From JACOZM01 sp035289385 (lineage in GTDB: Archaea > Nanobdellota > Nanobdellia > Woesearchaeales > GW2011-AR9), in the NCBI GenBank assembly GCA_035289385.1, contig DATDXI010000078.1, positions 1 to 30,964 of the forward strand: a DNA stretch of 30,964 nucleotides, read 5' to 3'. Made by a program: the position numbers and the translations under genes. A model generated the notes under the pieces. That model ran no database searches, was not told the origin of the DNA, and worked only from the letters and a program-made list of their open reading frames with translations. This document shows positions 1 to 6,910 of this stretch, piece after piece (the first letter of the stretch is position 1; each line of letters begins with the position of its first letter).

Positions 1-2
1 CA

Positions 3-776
3 TCGAAGAGCGGCTTCCTTTTCGAAACAGCTGATTTTTTGGAAGTACGCTTCCTTCCTATCCTCCGACATCAGCTAGAAGTACAGGAAAAAGCAGATAA
101 GCCCGGAGCTGAAGCAGTAGATCTTTCTAACGTACGGAAGATGATCGGGGAGATCAAAAGAAAGCTGGATAAAGCTATTGTTATTGCCGAGGAAGCATTC
201 AAGCGCTTCCCACCGCAAGATGAAGAAGACCGCCAATTGATCATGAAGCCGCTAAGAAAAATTTACACGTTGAGACAGCTTCTAGATGATAAGAAAAGAT
301 ATGGATTGAAAGGATTAGAAGGAGATGAATATCTCGCTCTGAAATTAAACGAAGTCGTGAAGATGTTTGAAGGGTTTAGTAAAGGCCTTCATCATCCAGA
401 AGCTTTCGCTGACAAAGTGATGGGGATCATCAAAGGAAATAGGGAAGGAAAAACGATCAGCGGCGGCTTAGAATTATTCCCCGAAGGAGTAACACCAAAA
501 CAATACTTTGAACAGCGGAAAAAGGAAAATACCTTGCTGCGAAGAAAGCCGGTCAAGATGCTGGAACATAAGCGGATAGCAAAATATAATGAACTTATCA
601 TCCAATGGAAAGCCGCGCAGGAAGCAGGTGACACGGCAAAAGCGGACAAGATCAAGAGAAAGATGAACGACATGCTTATTATCGCAAAAGAGCTGGAGAT
701 CAAGAAAGCAGAACGGAGAAATGATACTGCTGCGGTCAGACGATTAAAAGCTGAAGTGAAAAAGTTAGAAAAATAG
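3..776 (+). CDS. Hypothetical charged helical protein, 5' end outside window
   Basis: I do not recognise this protein. The reading frame is open to the left edge; the only in-window candidate start near there is a TTG at 39, so the gene very probably begins before the window. The visible 257 residues are rich in Lys, Glu and Arg and look almost entirely alpha-helical. The last ~70 residues have coiled-coil character, with alternating KAxK/LExK heptad-like spacing, and end in a basic-acidic tail. No signal peptide, membrane segment, cysteine cluster or nucleotide-binding motif is visible. It converges on the L35Ae gene with 40 bp between stops. A structural or nucleic-acid-associated role would fit the composition, but that is a guess. 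Confidence 0.7.
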   Translation, partial: SKSGFLFETADFLEVRFLPILRHQLEVQEKADKPGAEAVDLSNVRKMIGEIKRKLDKAIVIAEEAFKRFPPQDEEDRQLIMKPLRKIYTLRQLLDDKKRYGLKGLEGDEYLALKLNEVVKMFEGFSKGLHHPEAFADKVMGIIKGNREGKTISGGLELFPEGVTPKQYFEQRKKENTLLRRKPVKMLEHKRIAKYNELIIQWKAAQEAGDTAKADKIKRKMNDMLIIAKELEIKKAERRNDTAAVRRLKAEVKKLEK

Positions 777-816
777 TCTATAAACTATTTCCAAAAAGAA
801 ACAAGATAACAAATAT

Positions 817-1071
817 TTATTCTATCTTCAACTTTTTCCCTAAAGCTTGCCCAGGCAATCCAGATTCCGAAAAGATAGCTCGAACGCTTCCCGTTCTTCC
901 ATGCAAAGCAGATACCTTCCCTTTGATAACTTTGCCTGCTGGAGATGTCCAGGAAACAGTCTTTCCGATAGCTTTCTCTGCTTTTTCAGCAGTATCCGCT
1001 ACCTTTAAAACCATCTGTTTTGGGTTAACATGATGCCGTCCTTGCCTAAAATGTACCACAACTGCTTCCAT
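817..1071 (-). CDS. rpl35ae: Large-subunit ribosomal protein L35Ae (eL33)
   Basis: This 84-residue basic protein matches the L35Ae/eL33 family of archaeal and eukaryotic large ribosomal subunits, which has no bacterial counterpart. Recognisable family features are the N-terminal strand followed by an Arg/His-rich segment (GRHHVNPKQ), the GKTV strand near residue 37, and the C-terminal block around GKVSALHGRTGSVRAIF followed by LPGQALGKKLKIE. In the family this block reads K-I-x-x-x-HG-x-x-G-x-V-R-A-x-F ... LP-x-x-x-x-G. The length is typical for archaea. The gene starts 19 bp after the HAD phosphatase stop on the same strand, so the two are probably cotranscribed. It is one of the strongest markers that the organism is an archaeon. 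Confidence 0.93.
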   Translation of the reverse strand: MEAVVVHFRQGRHHVNPKQMVLKVADTAEKAEKAIGKTVSWTSPAGKVIKGKVSALHGRTGSVRAIFSESGLPGQALGKKLKIE

Positions 1072-1090
1072 GACCTCTTCAAACCGTGGC

Positions 1091-1750
1091 TTATTTATAA
1101 AGTTTCTGCTGATGATTCAGTATCTTCACTACATCTTCCGGCTGTTCAGCAATAAAATCTGCCCCTGCCTCTCGAAGAGCTTGAGGAGAATTATAGCCCC
1201 ACGAAACAGCAATGATCTTTATCCCTACCTTATGACATGCTTCAATATCTCTCAGCTCATCTCCGATGTATATTACTTCCTTCGACTGAAGATCGAGCTT
1301 GTCCAGAATCTTCTGCAGGGAACGGTGCTTCCTAAACAGACCGCTAGAATAGATGGAAGGAATCTTCACTTTATGCTTGTCAAGAACATGCTGGACCGTA
1401 TCTTTTCTATTGGATGTGAGAATAGCCACTGTATATTTTTCTTGTAAATCTCGGATCATCTCCACAACCCCTGGAAACAGTTTAGCCAGCTGCAGCTCTT
1501 TTTGGATGATTTTCTTCCCCCGCCACATCAGATAGGGAACTTTCCATAGAGAGATGCCCATATCCTGTTTGATCACATCGATAGCCCGCTTATCCCTAAT
1601 TTGGGAAAGATTGATCTTTCGGTAGCCGAACTGCTCTGCATGCTCATTGACGGACTTGGCCACGATCATCATCGTATCTGCCAACGTTCCATCAAAGTCG
1701 AAGATAACTGCCTTGATCGTATGATGCAAAATCTTCGTTGGAGTAGCCAT
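1091..1750 (-). CDS. HAD-superfamily hydrolase, phosphoglycolate phosphatase-like
   Basis: This 219-residue protein is a class-I HAD phosphatase. Motif I is DFDGT at residues 18-22 (nucleophile Asp18, acid/base Asp20), motif II is the Ser in ILTSN near 113, and motif IV is GDELRD at 163-168 (Asp164, Asp168). A helical cap of about 70 residues follows motif I, as in phosphoglycolate phosphatase and PpaX-like enzymes. The natural substrate cannot be read from sequence; members act on small phosphomonoesters such as 2-phosphoglycolate or on pyrophosphate. It is cytosolic, with no signal peptide. The gene is first in a probable two-gene unit with L35Ae. A TATA element centred 26 bp upstream of the ATG predicts a leaderless mRNA starting at 1750. 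Confidence 0.85.
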   Translation of the reverse strand: MATPTKILHHTIKAVIFDFDGTLADTMMIVAKSVNEHAEQFGYRKINLSQIRDKRAIDVIKQDMGISLWKVPYLMWRGKKIIQKELQLAKLFPGVVEMIRDLQEKYTVAILTSNRKDTVQHVLDKHKVKIPSIYSSGLFRKHRSLQKILDKLDLQSKEVIYIGDELRDIEACHKVGIKIIAVSWGYNSPQALREAGADFIAEQPEDVVKILNHQQKLYK

Positions 1751-1771
1751 TCTCCCGAGAAAGTTACTCTG

Positions 1772-1809
1772 TTATAAATATCTTATTGACCATCCAAATC
1801 ATTAAAAAC
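1772..1809. promoter_or_regulatory. Divergent promoter of HAD and HerA genes
   Basis: TTATAAATAT at 1772-1781 reads ATATTTATAA on the minus strand and is centred 26 bp upstream of the HAD start at 1750, the archaeal TATA spacing for a leaderless transcript. For the plus-strand HerA gene, ATTAAAAAC at 1801-1809 sits about 25 bp before the ATG at 1830 and is the likelier element, although 1772-1781 could also serve with a short leader. Confidence 0.55.
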
Positions 1810-1829
1810 AGACTCAGCAGAAGAATCCC

Positions 1830-3347
1830 ATGATTAAAGGGCAAGTTGTTTCAGGAGACTTTTCTAAAATCGTGATGAGGATAAAAGCCCAGGAGAAAGT
1901 AGAATTAGGTGAGTTAGTTGTCATCGAAGACAAGGGTGAGAAATTCATCCTTCAAGTATATGACCTGATCTACGGCAGCCAGATTTCCCCGCAGAATCTG
2001 GAAATGGTAGCAGGAATGAATCTCGAAGAAGGTGATTTTTCCATCATCGATGAAACGCTAAGAAATTATCAGCTTGCTTTCCTCAAGCCAGTCTTGAATG
2101 TCAGCGGCAACAGCAAAACCTGTAAAACCTTGCCTGCATTCTTCTCCAAAGTACGCACTATTCAAAAAGAAGATCTTTCTTTTGTAACCACCCCCCCTTA
2201 CCCTTTATTTCTAGGAAAATTACGCTCAGGAAGCAAAGAATTGGATTTTGATATCTTTTTGTCAGGAAAGGAGGTATTGAGCCATCATGTTTTAATTCCT
2301 GCAAGTACGGGCAAAGGCAAGAGTAATCTGATGAGTTGCATCCTCTGGGATATCGTTGGAAAAAATTACGCTGGCATGTTAGTGTTAGATCCGCATGATG
2401 AATATTATGGCCGAACCGGCTTAGGATTAAAGGATCATCCTTCTCACAACAGTATCTCTTATTACACGCCGTACTCTCCACCGCCAGGAGCAAAGACATT
2501 GAAAATAAATATTACAAAACTGAAGCCCGAGCATTTTCAGGGAGCAATCGGTTTATCTGATCCGCAAAGGCAATGCTTGTTTGTCTACCATAAAAAATTT
2601 CAGGAGAACTGGATCGAGCATCTGATGAAAGAAGATCGCATCGAGAACGTAAAATTTCACGAAGATACTATGTCGGTGGTAAAAAGAAAATTAGTTTCTC
2701 TGTTGGGATTAGACTTTCAGAACGGAATGTTGAGCTGCCAAGGGGTGTTTGACAGCATTGCGGGAGAAAACACGATCAGCGAGATCTGCCTGGAATTAGA
2801 GCAAGGAAAAGTGGTCATCGTAGATACCAGCTATTTTTCCGGCTCTATCGAGATATTGATCGGCAGCATGATCACCACGGAAATTTTTCAAAAATATAAG
2901 TATTACAAGAAACAAGGACAGCTGGCAGAGAAGCCTGTCGTATCTATCGTGCTGGAAGAAGCTCCTAGAGTCTTGGGAAAACAAGTGCTGGAACAAGGCA
3001 GCAATATCTTTGATGCTATCGCCAGAGAAGGGCGGAAATTTAAAGTTGGCTTGATCGCCATCACCCAATTGCCATCAGAGATTCCAAAAAATATCTTGGC
3101 GAACATGAACACCAAAATCATCTTGGGCATCGAGATGAATTCCGAACGGCAGGCTGTCATCGAAAGCTCTCCGCAAGACTTATCTCAGGATAACCGCAAC
3201 ATCGCTTCATTAGATAAAGGAGAAGCGTTGGTTACTTCCACGTTCACTAAATTTGCCGTTCCCATTAAAGTTCCATTGTTCAAGGAATTTGTCAAGAAAG
3301 ATAAGGCAACGGAAAGTGTCCGACAGAGTTATGTTGGATTTAGCTAA
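1830..3347 (+). CDS. herA: HerA-like DUF87 ATPase
   Basis: The 505-residue product has the HerA/FtsK layout: an N-terminal beta-barrel-like (HAS) domain over about residues 1-80, then a RecA-like ATPase core. Walker A is ASTGKGKSN (158-166), an unusual ASTGKGKS in place of the common TTGSGKS. Walker B-like strands are LVLDPHDEY near 185 and IVLEEAPRVLG near 370. The conserved block AREGRKFKVGLIAITQLPSEIP follows, typical of HerA/VirB4-like motors (polar Gln in sensor position, Arg finger region). HerA is a hexameric DNA translocase that works with the NurA nuclease in archaeal end resection. No nurA, mre11 or rad50 lies in this window, so a paralogous HerA-family role remains possible. It is convergent with the DoxX gene, 7 bp apart. 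Confidence 0.85.
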   Translation: MIKGQVVSGDFSKIVMRIKAQEKVELGELVVIEDKGEKFILQVYDLIYGSQISPQNLEMVAGMNLEEGDFSIIDETLRNYQLAFLKPVLNVSGNSKTCKTLPAFFSKVRTIQKEDLSFVTTPPYPLFLGKLRSGSKELDFDIFLSGKEVLSHHVLIPASTGKGKSNLMSCILWDIVGKNYAGMLVLDPHDEYYGRTGLGLKDHPSHNSISYYTPYSPPPGAKTLKINITKLKPEHFQGAIGLSDPQRQCLFVYHKKFQENWIEHLMKEDRIENVKFHEDTMSVVKRKLVSLLGLDFQNGMLSCQGVFDSIAGENTISEICLELEQGKVVIVDTSYFSGSIEILIGSMITTEIFQKYKYYKKQGQLAEKPVVSIVLEEAPRVLGKQVLEQGSNIFDAIAREGRKFKVGLIAITQLPSEIPKNILANMNTKIILGIEMNSERQAVIESSPQDLSQDNRNIASLDKGEALVTSTFTKFAVPIKVPLFKEFVKKDKATESVRQSYVGFS

Positions 3348-3354
3348 AAATATT

Positions 3355-3735
3355 TTACTTCTTCGTTTGCTCTTCAACCTTCTTCCCTAAGAAATATGAT
3401 GTAAACATCACCGCAATAAAGATGAGGGGAGACAATGCAGGAAGGATACCATCACCGGAAAAATACATCGAAGCGCCTGCTCCTATGAAATCTATCAAGA
3501 AACCTGCATAAGCCCATTCTTTTACCGTGCGGAACTTCCATTGGAATATTGCAAGTACTCCCAATACTTTTGCTACGCCCAGAATGATGTTCAGATAAGC
3601 AGGATATCCTAAATGAGTCATGACCACTATAGAACTCTCCGTCTGTAAGAGCTCTGATATGCCTGACATCAGCATCGCCAGGCAGAAGATGACAGTTACA
3701 ACCCAATACAATACCTTCATGGTCTTTGGCTTCAT
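3355..3735 (-). CDS. DoxX-like four-helix membrane protein
   Basis: The 126-residue protein has four hydrophobic segments and fits the DoxX-like family of small membrane proteins: a first helix ending in MSGISELL, a second around YLNIILGVAKVLGVLAIF, a third near WAYAGFLIDFIGAGAS, a fourth before the basic Lys-rich tail. The family includes subunits of thiosulfate:quinone oxidoreductase and uncharacterised relatives, so biochemical function is not inferable here. An ATG at 3777 would give 14 extra residues, but TATA element AACTATAAATAC lies between it and the ATG at 3735, at the right distance (about 28 bp) for leaderless initiation at 3735. I therefore chose 3735. The gene is monocistronic and convergent with the HerA gene. 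Confidence 0.72.
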   Translation of the reverse strand: MKPKTMKVLYWVVTVIFCLAMLMSGISELLQTESSIVVMTHLGYPAYLNIILGVAKVLGVLAIFQWKFRTVKEWAYAGFLIDFIGAGASMYFSGDGILPALSPLIFIAVMFTSYFLGKKVEEQTKK

Positions 3736-3930
3736 GCTCTTTAGATTACAACTAGGAGTATTTATAGTTTCCTGCAAGATTTGGCGGGAATACGACCACG
3801 GTGATGTTGATTTCAGGACGAATACCTATGTCTTGACAGTCAAGAAGATTATTGAAGCTGAAAGAAATAGGGGAAACCGTTCCAAGAGACTCCCAGTTAT
3901 GAACGAAGCTTAAGCGCTTCAGCAACAGGT
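3736..3930. other. Gene-less stretch with a short coding-like remnant
   Basis: No credible gene starts here. A plus-strand frame ending at 3913 contains about 40 residues of coding-like sequence (FRTNTYVLTVKKIIEAERN...), but the only ATG in that frame lies inside the DoxX gene on the other strand. CTTGACAGTCAAG at 3832-3844 is a 13-bp palindrome with 6-bp arms. The remnant may be a gene fossil; nothing else is evident. Confidence 0.3.
3758..3769 (-). promoter_or_regulatory. TATA element of the DoxX-like gene
   Basis: On the minus strand this reads AACTATAAATAC and is centred about 28 bp upstream of the ATG at 3735. It decides the start codon of the DoxX-like gene against the upstream ATG at 3777. 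Confidence 0.55.
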
Positions 3931-4095
3931 CTACCTAATCATCCCTTTTTTAATTTTTGCCATGACTCGGTCAATCTCGTCCATGTTCACTTCATGCCTT
4001 GTCTGAGGCATGGTTTCTGTAGCCTCCGCTGCTTTTTCGAGCATGGTCTTGACAAATGGCGACTCTATCATTTTCCCTTTTTTGTTGTCTATCAT
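3931..4095 (-). CDS. Small hypothetical protein (54 residues)
   Basis: This is a mini-gene whose product reads MIDNKKGKMIESPFVKTMLE at its start and ends in MAKIKKGMIR. It is Met-rich, highly charged, helical and cytosolic, with no recognisable family. Support for reality is positional: a strong TATA element (TTTAAATA on the minus strand, 4118-4125) is centred 26 bp upstream of the ATG at 4095, which predicts a leaderless mRNA, and the frame has no rare-looking composition. The gene is divergent from znuA across a 281-bp structured intergenic region, so joint regulation with zinc uptake is possible but unproven. Confidence 0.55.
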   Translation of the reverse strand: MIDNKKGKMIESPFVKTMLEKAAEATETMPQTRHEVNMDEIDRVMAKIKKGMIR

Positions 4096-4117
4096 TGCCT
4101 AGATGAAAAAGAAGTGG

Positions 4118-4125
4118 TATTTAAA
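4118..4125 (-). promoter_or_regulatory. TATA element of the 54-residue mini-gene
   Basis: TATTTAAA reads TTTAAATA on the minus strand and is centred about 26 bp upstream of the ATG at 4095. The motif is nearly symmetrical, so it could also fire toward znuA. Confidence 0.5.
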
Positions 4126-4215
4126 TTTTTGGCAAAAGAGGGCTCTGCAGAAAGTGTAGGGTAGCAGCCATTAGGTCGAACCTCTCAGCAAAAGTATCTG
4201 AACGACAAGAGAGGG

Positions 4216-4254
4216 ATAGTTGTTGCCTTATTATAACAACTATAGCAGCTATAG
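4216..4254. repeat. Nested inverted repeats upstream of znuA
   Basis: ATAGTTGTT at 4216-4224 pairs perfectly with AACAACTAT at 4235-4243, giving a 9-bp stem with a 10-nt loop. CTATAGCAGCTATAG at 4240-4254 is a second palindrome (6-bp arms, 3-nt spacer) overlapping its right arm. A weaker stem (CCTCTC 4181-4186 with GAGAGG 4209-4214) lies just before. They could be operator sites or parts of a small structured RNA between the divergent genes. Confidence 0.45.
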
Positions 4255-4309
4255 CGTATAAATATTCCTTCATTCAATCTTAAGATCTTATTCCTACAAA
4301 TCGATGAAC

Positions 4310-4324
4310 CTTATTGAGAATAAG
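4310..4324. promoter_or_regulatory. Candidate metal-regulator operator before znuA
   Basis: CTTATTGAGAATAAG is a palindrome with 6-bp arms and a 3-nt spacer, ending 11 bp upstream of the znuA TATA element. TAAGATCTTA at 4281-4290 is a further perfect 10-bp palindrome. Placement directly upstream of the TATA box suits a zinc-dependent regulator, but no known Zur/DtxR consensus is matched with certainty. Confidence 0.4.
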
Positions 4325-4335
4325 TATCAATAAAG

Positions 4336-4343
4336 TTTATAAA
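4336..4343 (+). promoter_or_regulatory. TATA element of znuA
   Basis: TTTATAAA is centred 37 bp before the znuA ATG, predicting a leader of about 10-12 nt. The leader is purine-rich (AAGAAGAAAAAGAAATAA) and lacks a clear Shine-Dalgarno sequence. Confidence 0.55.
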
Positions 4344-4376
4344 GAAGAAATACTATAAGAAGAAAAAGAAATAACC

Positions 4377-5270
4377 ATGAAATCTACCCCCATAACGATA
4401 TTTGTCTTGATAAGCTTCTTATTTATTCTTAGCTGTTCCTCGCCACAACCCATACCTCTAGTACCTCAACAAGAGCTAACAGTAGCCGCAACATTCTATC
4501 CACTTTACGACTTAACAAAAAGCATCGTCGGAGATAAGGGAACAGTTTACTCTATCGTTCCGGCAGGAGTTGAGCCTCATGAATATGAGCCAAATCCAAG
4601 TGATCTTCAAAAACTGAGTGATGCTGACGTTTTTGTCACGATGGGTATTGAATTTGCTGAATTTGAAAAAGAGTTAGGAGAAGTACATCCTACTGCAGAG
4701 ATTATTGCTGCAAGTACAGGGATATCATTACTAAAAGCAGAAGATGAACACGCAACGAACGACCCCCACATCTGGCTTTCTCCAAAAAATGCCCAGAAGA
4801 TGGCGCTGAATATCATGACAGGAATTGCAGAAGCTGATCCACAGCAAAAAGAATATTATCTTCGGCAAGGACAACAGCTGATTGATGACCTGAATGCATT
4901 AGACATGGAATTTAAAGAAAGTCTTGCTTCATGTACCAAAGAGGTCATCCTTGTAAACCACAATTCTTTTTCATACCTTGCTAGAGATTATGGCTTCAAA
5001 ACAATTGCCATCAGTGGTTTAGAGCCTGAAGCAGAGCCTACCCCCCAGCAGCTAGCAGAGTTGGTCACGGAAGCAAAGAAACATAGTATAAAATATGTGT
5101 TTTACGAGGATCTTATTGACCCCAGAGTTGCCAAGACTATTGCTGAAGAGGTTGGAGCGGAAACGTTAAAGTTAGATCCACTAGAAGGGTCTGCAGATCC
5201 ATCGGCAACATACACCTCTCTTATGAGAAAAAACTTGCTGGCGCTTCAGCTAGCTTTAGAATGTAGCTAG
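4377..5270 (+). CDS. znuA: Zinc ABC transporter substrate-binding lipoprotein
   Basis: The 297-residue product is a cluster A-I (TroA/ZnuA) metal-binding lipoprotein. A signal peptide with a lipobox-like site (FILSC, Cys20) suggests membrane tethering. The metal ligands are visible: His68 in EPHEYEP, His131 in DPHIWLSP, His195 in VNHNSFSYL and Asp267 in KLDPLEG. A His, rather than Glu, at the third position and the GLEPEAEPTP loop point to zinc rather than manganese. The His/Asp-rich loop of bacterial ZnuA is reduced to a short EDEHATND segment near 122-129, but ZnuC carries a His-rich tail instead. It captures extracellular Zn(II) and delivers it to the ZnuB channel. It is the first gene of znuACB. 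Confidence 0.92.
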   Translation: MKSTPITIFVLISFLFILSCSSPQPIPLVPQQELTVAATFYPLYDLTKSIVGDKGTVYSIVPAGVEPHEYEPNPSDLQKLSDADVFVTMGIEFAEFEKELGEVHPTAEIIAASTGISLLKAEDEHATNDPHIWLSPKNAQKMALNIMTGIAEADPQQKEYYLRQGQQLIDDLNALDMEFKESLASCTKEVILVNHNSFSYLARDYGFKTIAISGLEPEAEPTPQQLAELVTEAKKHSIKYVFYEDLIDPRVAKTIAEEVGAETLKLDPLEGSADPSATYTSLMRKNLLALQLALECS

Positions 5271-5354
5271 AACATTTATATACCTTCAAGAGATAGTAGA
5301 ATAAGAAAATAAAAAAGAAGAAAAGAAATAAAATAAAAAAGAGATCATTGACCC
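5271..5354 (+). promoter_or_regulatory. znuA-znuC spacer with internal TATA and purine-rich leader
   Basis: Directly after the znuA stop, CATTTATATACC (from 5273) is a good TATA element, followed by an A/G-rich stretch that resembles the znuA leader (shared AAGAAGAAAAGAAATA-like block). znuC and znuB may therefore have their own transcript with a leader of about 50 nt, separate from znuA. Confidence 0.4.
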
Positions 5355-6074
5355 ATGGCCGCAAAACCACTCATCTCCGTATCAAATCTTCATTTTTCCT
5401 ATGGAGAAAATACGATCTTAGAGGATATTAATGTGGAGATCGTAGAGCATGATTTTATTGCCTTGATCGGTCCAAATGGTTCTGGAAAAACCACACTGGT
5501 CAAAGTCCTTCTGGGGCTTCTTCAGCCAACATCTGGTGAAATATTTTTATCCATCCCAAAAGAAAAAATAGGTTATGTTCCTCAACGGTATACCATCGAT
5601 AAGACATTTCCCGGAACCGTTGAAGAGATTCTTATCACCAAAGAAGGAGAAGCTATCAAGCAGACTGGTATCAAAGATCTCCTCAAAAAAAAGTTTATCA
5701 GCCTTTCTGGTGGTCAACAGCAGCGTGTACTCATTGCGCTAGCATTGCAGGGAAGCCCAAAGTTATTGATTTTAGACGAGCCTACTGCTGGGGTTGACGT
5801 ACAGGCTCAGCAGGCATTTTATGCATTACTGAAACAATTAAACAAGAAAGGGATAACCATCATCCTTGTCACTCATGAAGTTGGTGTTCTTTCCTCATTA
5901 GTTAAGAAAGTACTCTGCATCAATCACCGCATCTGCTGTATGGGTCATCCGCAAGATATGCCAAAATTATTGAAGCAGATGTACGGGCAGCATTTCATCC
6001 ACCACCATGAGCATAATCACCCAGAGCATCATCCAAAAGACTCGACGCATAAAGGAGGACACCATCATGATTGA
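5355..6074 (+). CDS. znuC: Zinc ABC transporter ATPase with His-rich tail
   Basis: This 239-residue ABC ATPase energises zinc import. Walker A is GPNGSGKT (39-46), the Q-loop Gln is in YVPQ (Gln77), the ABC signature is LSGGQQ (117-122), Walker B is LLILDEP (137-143) and the H-loop His is His174. All catalytic elements are present. The last 27 residues (213-239) contain about 12 histidines in clusters (HHHEH, HHP, HHHD). In bacteria such His-rich stretches usually lie in ZnuA or SBP loops, so the cytoplasmic ATPase here may sense or buffer zinc. Its stop overlaps the znuB start by 8 bp, and the znuB ribosome-binding site lies within the His-tail codons. Confidence 0.93.
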   Translation: MAAKPLISVSNLHFSYGENTILEDINVEIVEHDFIALIGPNGSGKTTLVKVLLGLLQPTSGEIFLSIPKEKIGYVPQRYTIDKTFPGTVEEILITKEGEAIKQTGIKDLLKKKFISLSGGQQQRVLIALALQGSPKLLILDEPTAGVDVQAQQAFYALLKQLNKKGITIILVTHEVGVLSSLVKKVLCINHRICCMGHPQDMPKLLKQMYGQHFIHHHEHNHPEHHPKDSTHKGGHHHD

Positions 6075-6879
6075 AGCGTTGAGTTATGGATTCCTCCAAT
6101 ATGGATTCATGCAGAAAGCGTTGCTCGGCGGGATTGCTATAGCCCTCTGCTGTGGTTTAGTCGGGCCATTCCTCGTCTTAAGAAGATTATCTTTATTAGG
6201 CGATGGATTAGCCCATCTCGCTTTTGGTGGAGTTGCCTTAGGTTTGCTTCTCGGGGTAAATCCTATTATTGCTGCCTTGATCACTGTCGTCCTGGGAAGC
6301 TTCTGGGTAAGGTCTTTGGTAAAGAAAAACATCTATGGAGATGCCGCTATCGCCCTTTTGCTGTCCTTAGGAGTCGGTTTAGGAGTAGTCATCATCGGCA
6401 TCGTCCGGGGCTTTAATACAAATCTTTACAGCTACCTCATCGGCAGCATCTTAGCCTTAAGTATCACCGATATTATCATCGCTTTTTCCTTGTTGATGGG
6501 TGTCATTATCTTCTTGCTGTTCTTCTACAGGGATATGTTCCACCTAACATTTAACGAAGAATTAGCTCAGTTGAGCAGGAAAAATATCCCTCTGGCAAAT
6601 TTCTTGTTTACGATCCTCATTGCCATGGTTGTTGTGGTTAGCATCAGAGCTGTTGGAATATTACTTGTTTCTGCCTTGTTAGTTATCCCTACCTTGGTAG
6701 CGCTGAATATTTCCAAATCATTTAAGCAGACGTTGCTGATTTCCTCCATCAGCTCTATAGTAGCTGTTATCTTCGGGATAATCTTCTCCTTTATAGTTGA
6801 CATCCCACCGAGCGGGTCGATCGTTCTTCTTTTGTTTGTTGGTTTCTTTGGCACACAGATGTATAAGAAATTAGCGTAG
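6067..6879 (+). CDS. znuB: Zinc ABC transporter permease
   Basis: The 270-residue product is the membrane subunit of the zinc importer (ABC-3 family). It has about eight hydrophobic helices; the FLVLRRLSLLGDGLAHLAFGG region near residues 35-60 is the conserved cytoplasmic coupling segment with its Gly-Asp-x-x-x-His pattern. The frame is open upstream to 6007, but the ATG at 6067 is preceded by AAAGGAGG with suitable spacing and begins a typical N-terminus (MIEALSYGFLQYGF), so I use 6067. It overlaps the end of znuC by 8 bp (ATGATTGA), which implies translational coupling. It is the last gene of the operon and converges on the 500-residue unknown gene. Confidence 0.92.
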   Translation: MIEALSYGFLQYGFMQKALLGGIAIALCCGLVGPFLVLRRLSLLGDGLAHLAFGGVALGLLLGVNPIIAALITVVLGSFWVRSLVKKNIYGDAAIALLLSLGVGLGVVIIGIVRGFNTNLYSYLIGSILALSITDIIIAFSLLMGVIIFLLFFYRDMFHLTFNEELAQLSRKNIPLANFLFTILIAMVVVVSIRAVGILLVSALLVIPTLVALNISKSFKQTLLISSISSIVAVIFGIIFSFIVDIPPSGSIVLLLFVGFFGTQMYKKLA

Positions 6880-6910
6880 AAATATTGACCAGGTGCCTCA
6901 TAATTCTAAA

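Noticed and set aside
1070..1447. 125-residue plus-strand frame antisense to the HAD gene
   Set aside because: The minus-strand frame carries all HAD motifs; this one has no recognisable domain.
3620..3913. 97-residue plus-strand reading frame
   Set aside because: Its start lies inside the DoxX-like gene on the opposite strand and its first half is antisense to it; only the tail looks coding-like, treated as a possible fossil.
4171..4190. tRNA T-arm-like AGGTCGAACCT
   Set aside because: The loop is only 3 nt and no acceptor, D or anticodon arms can be drawn around it.
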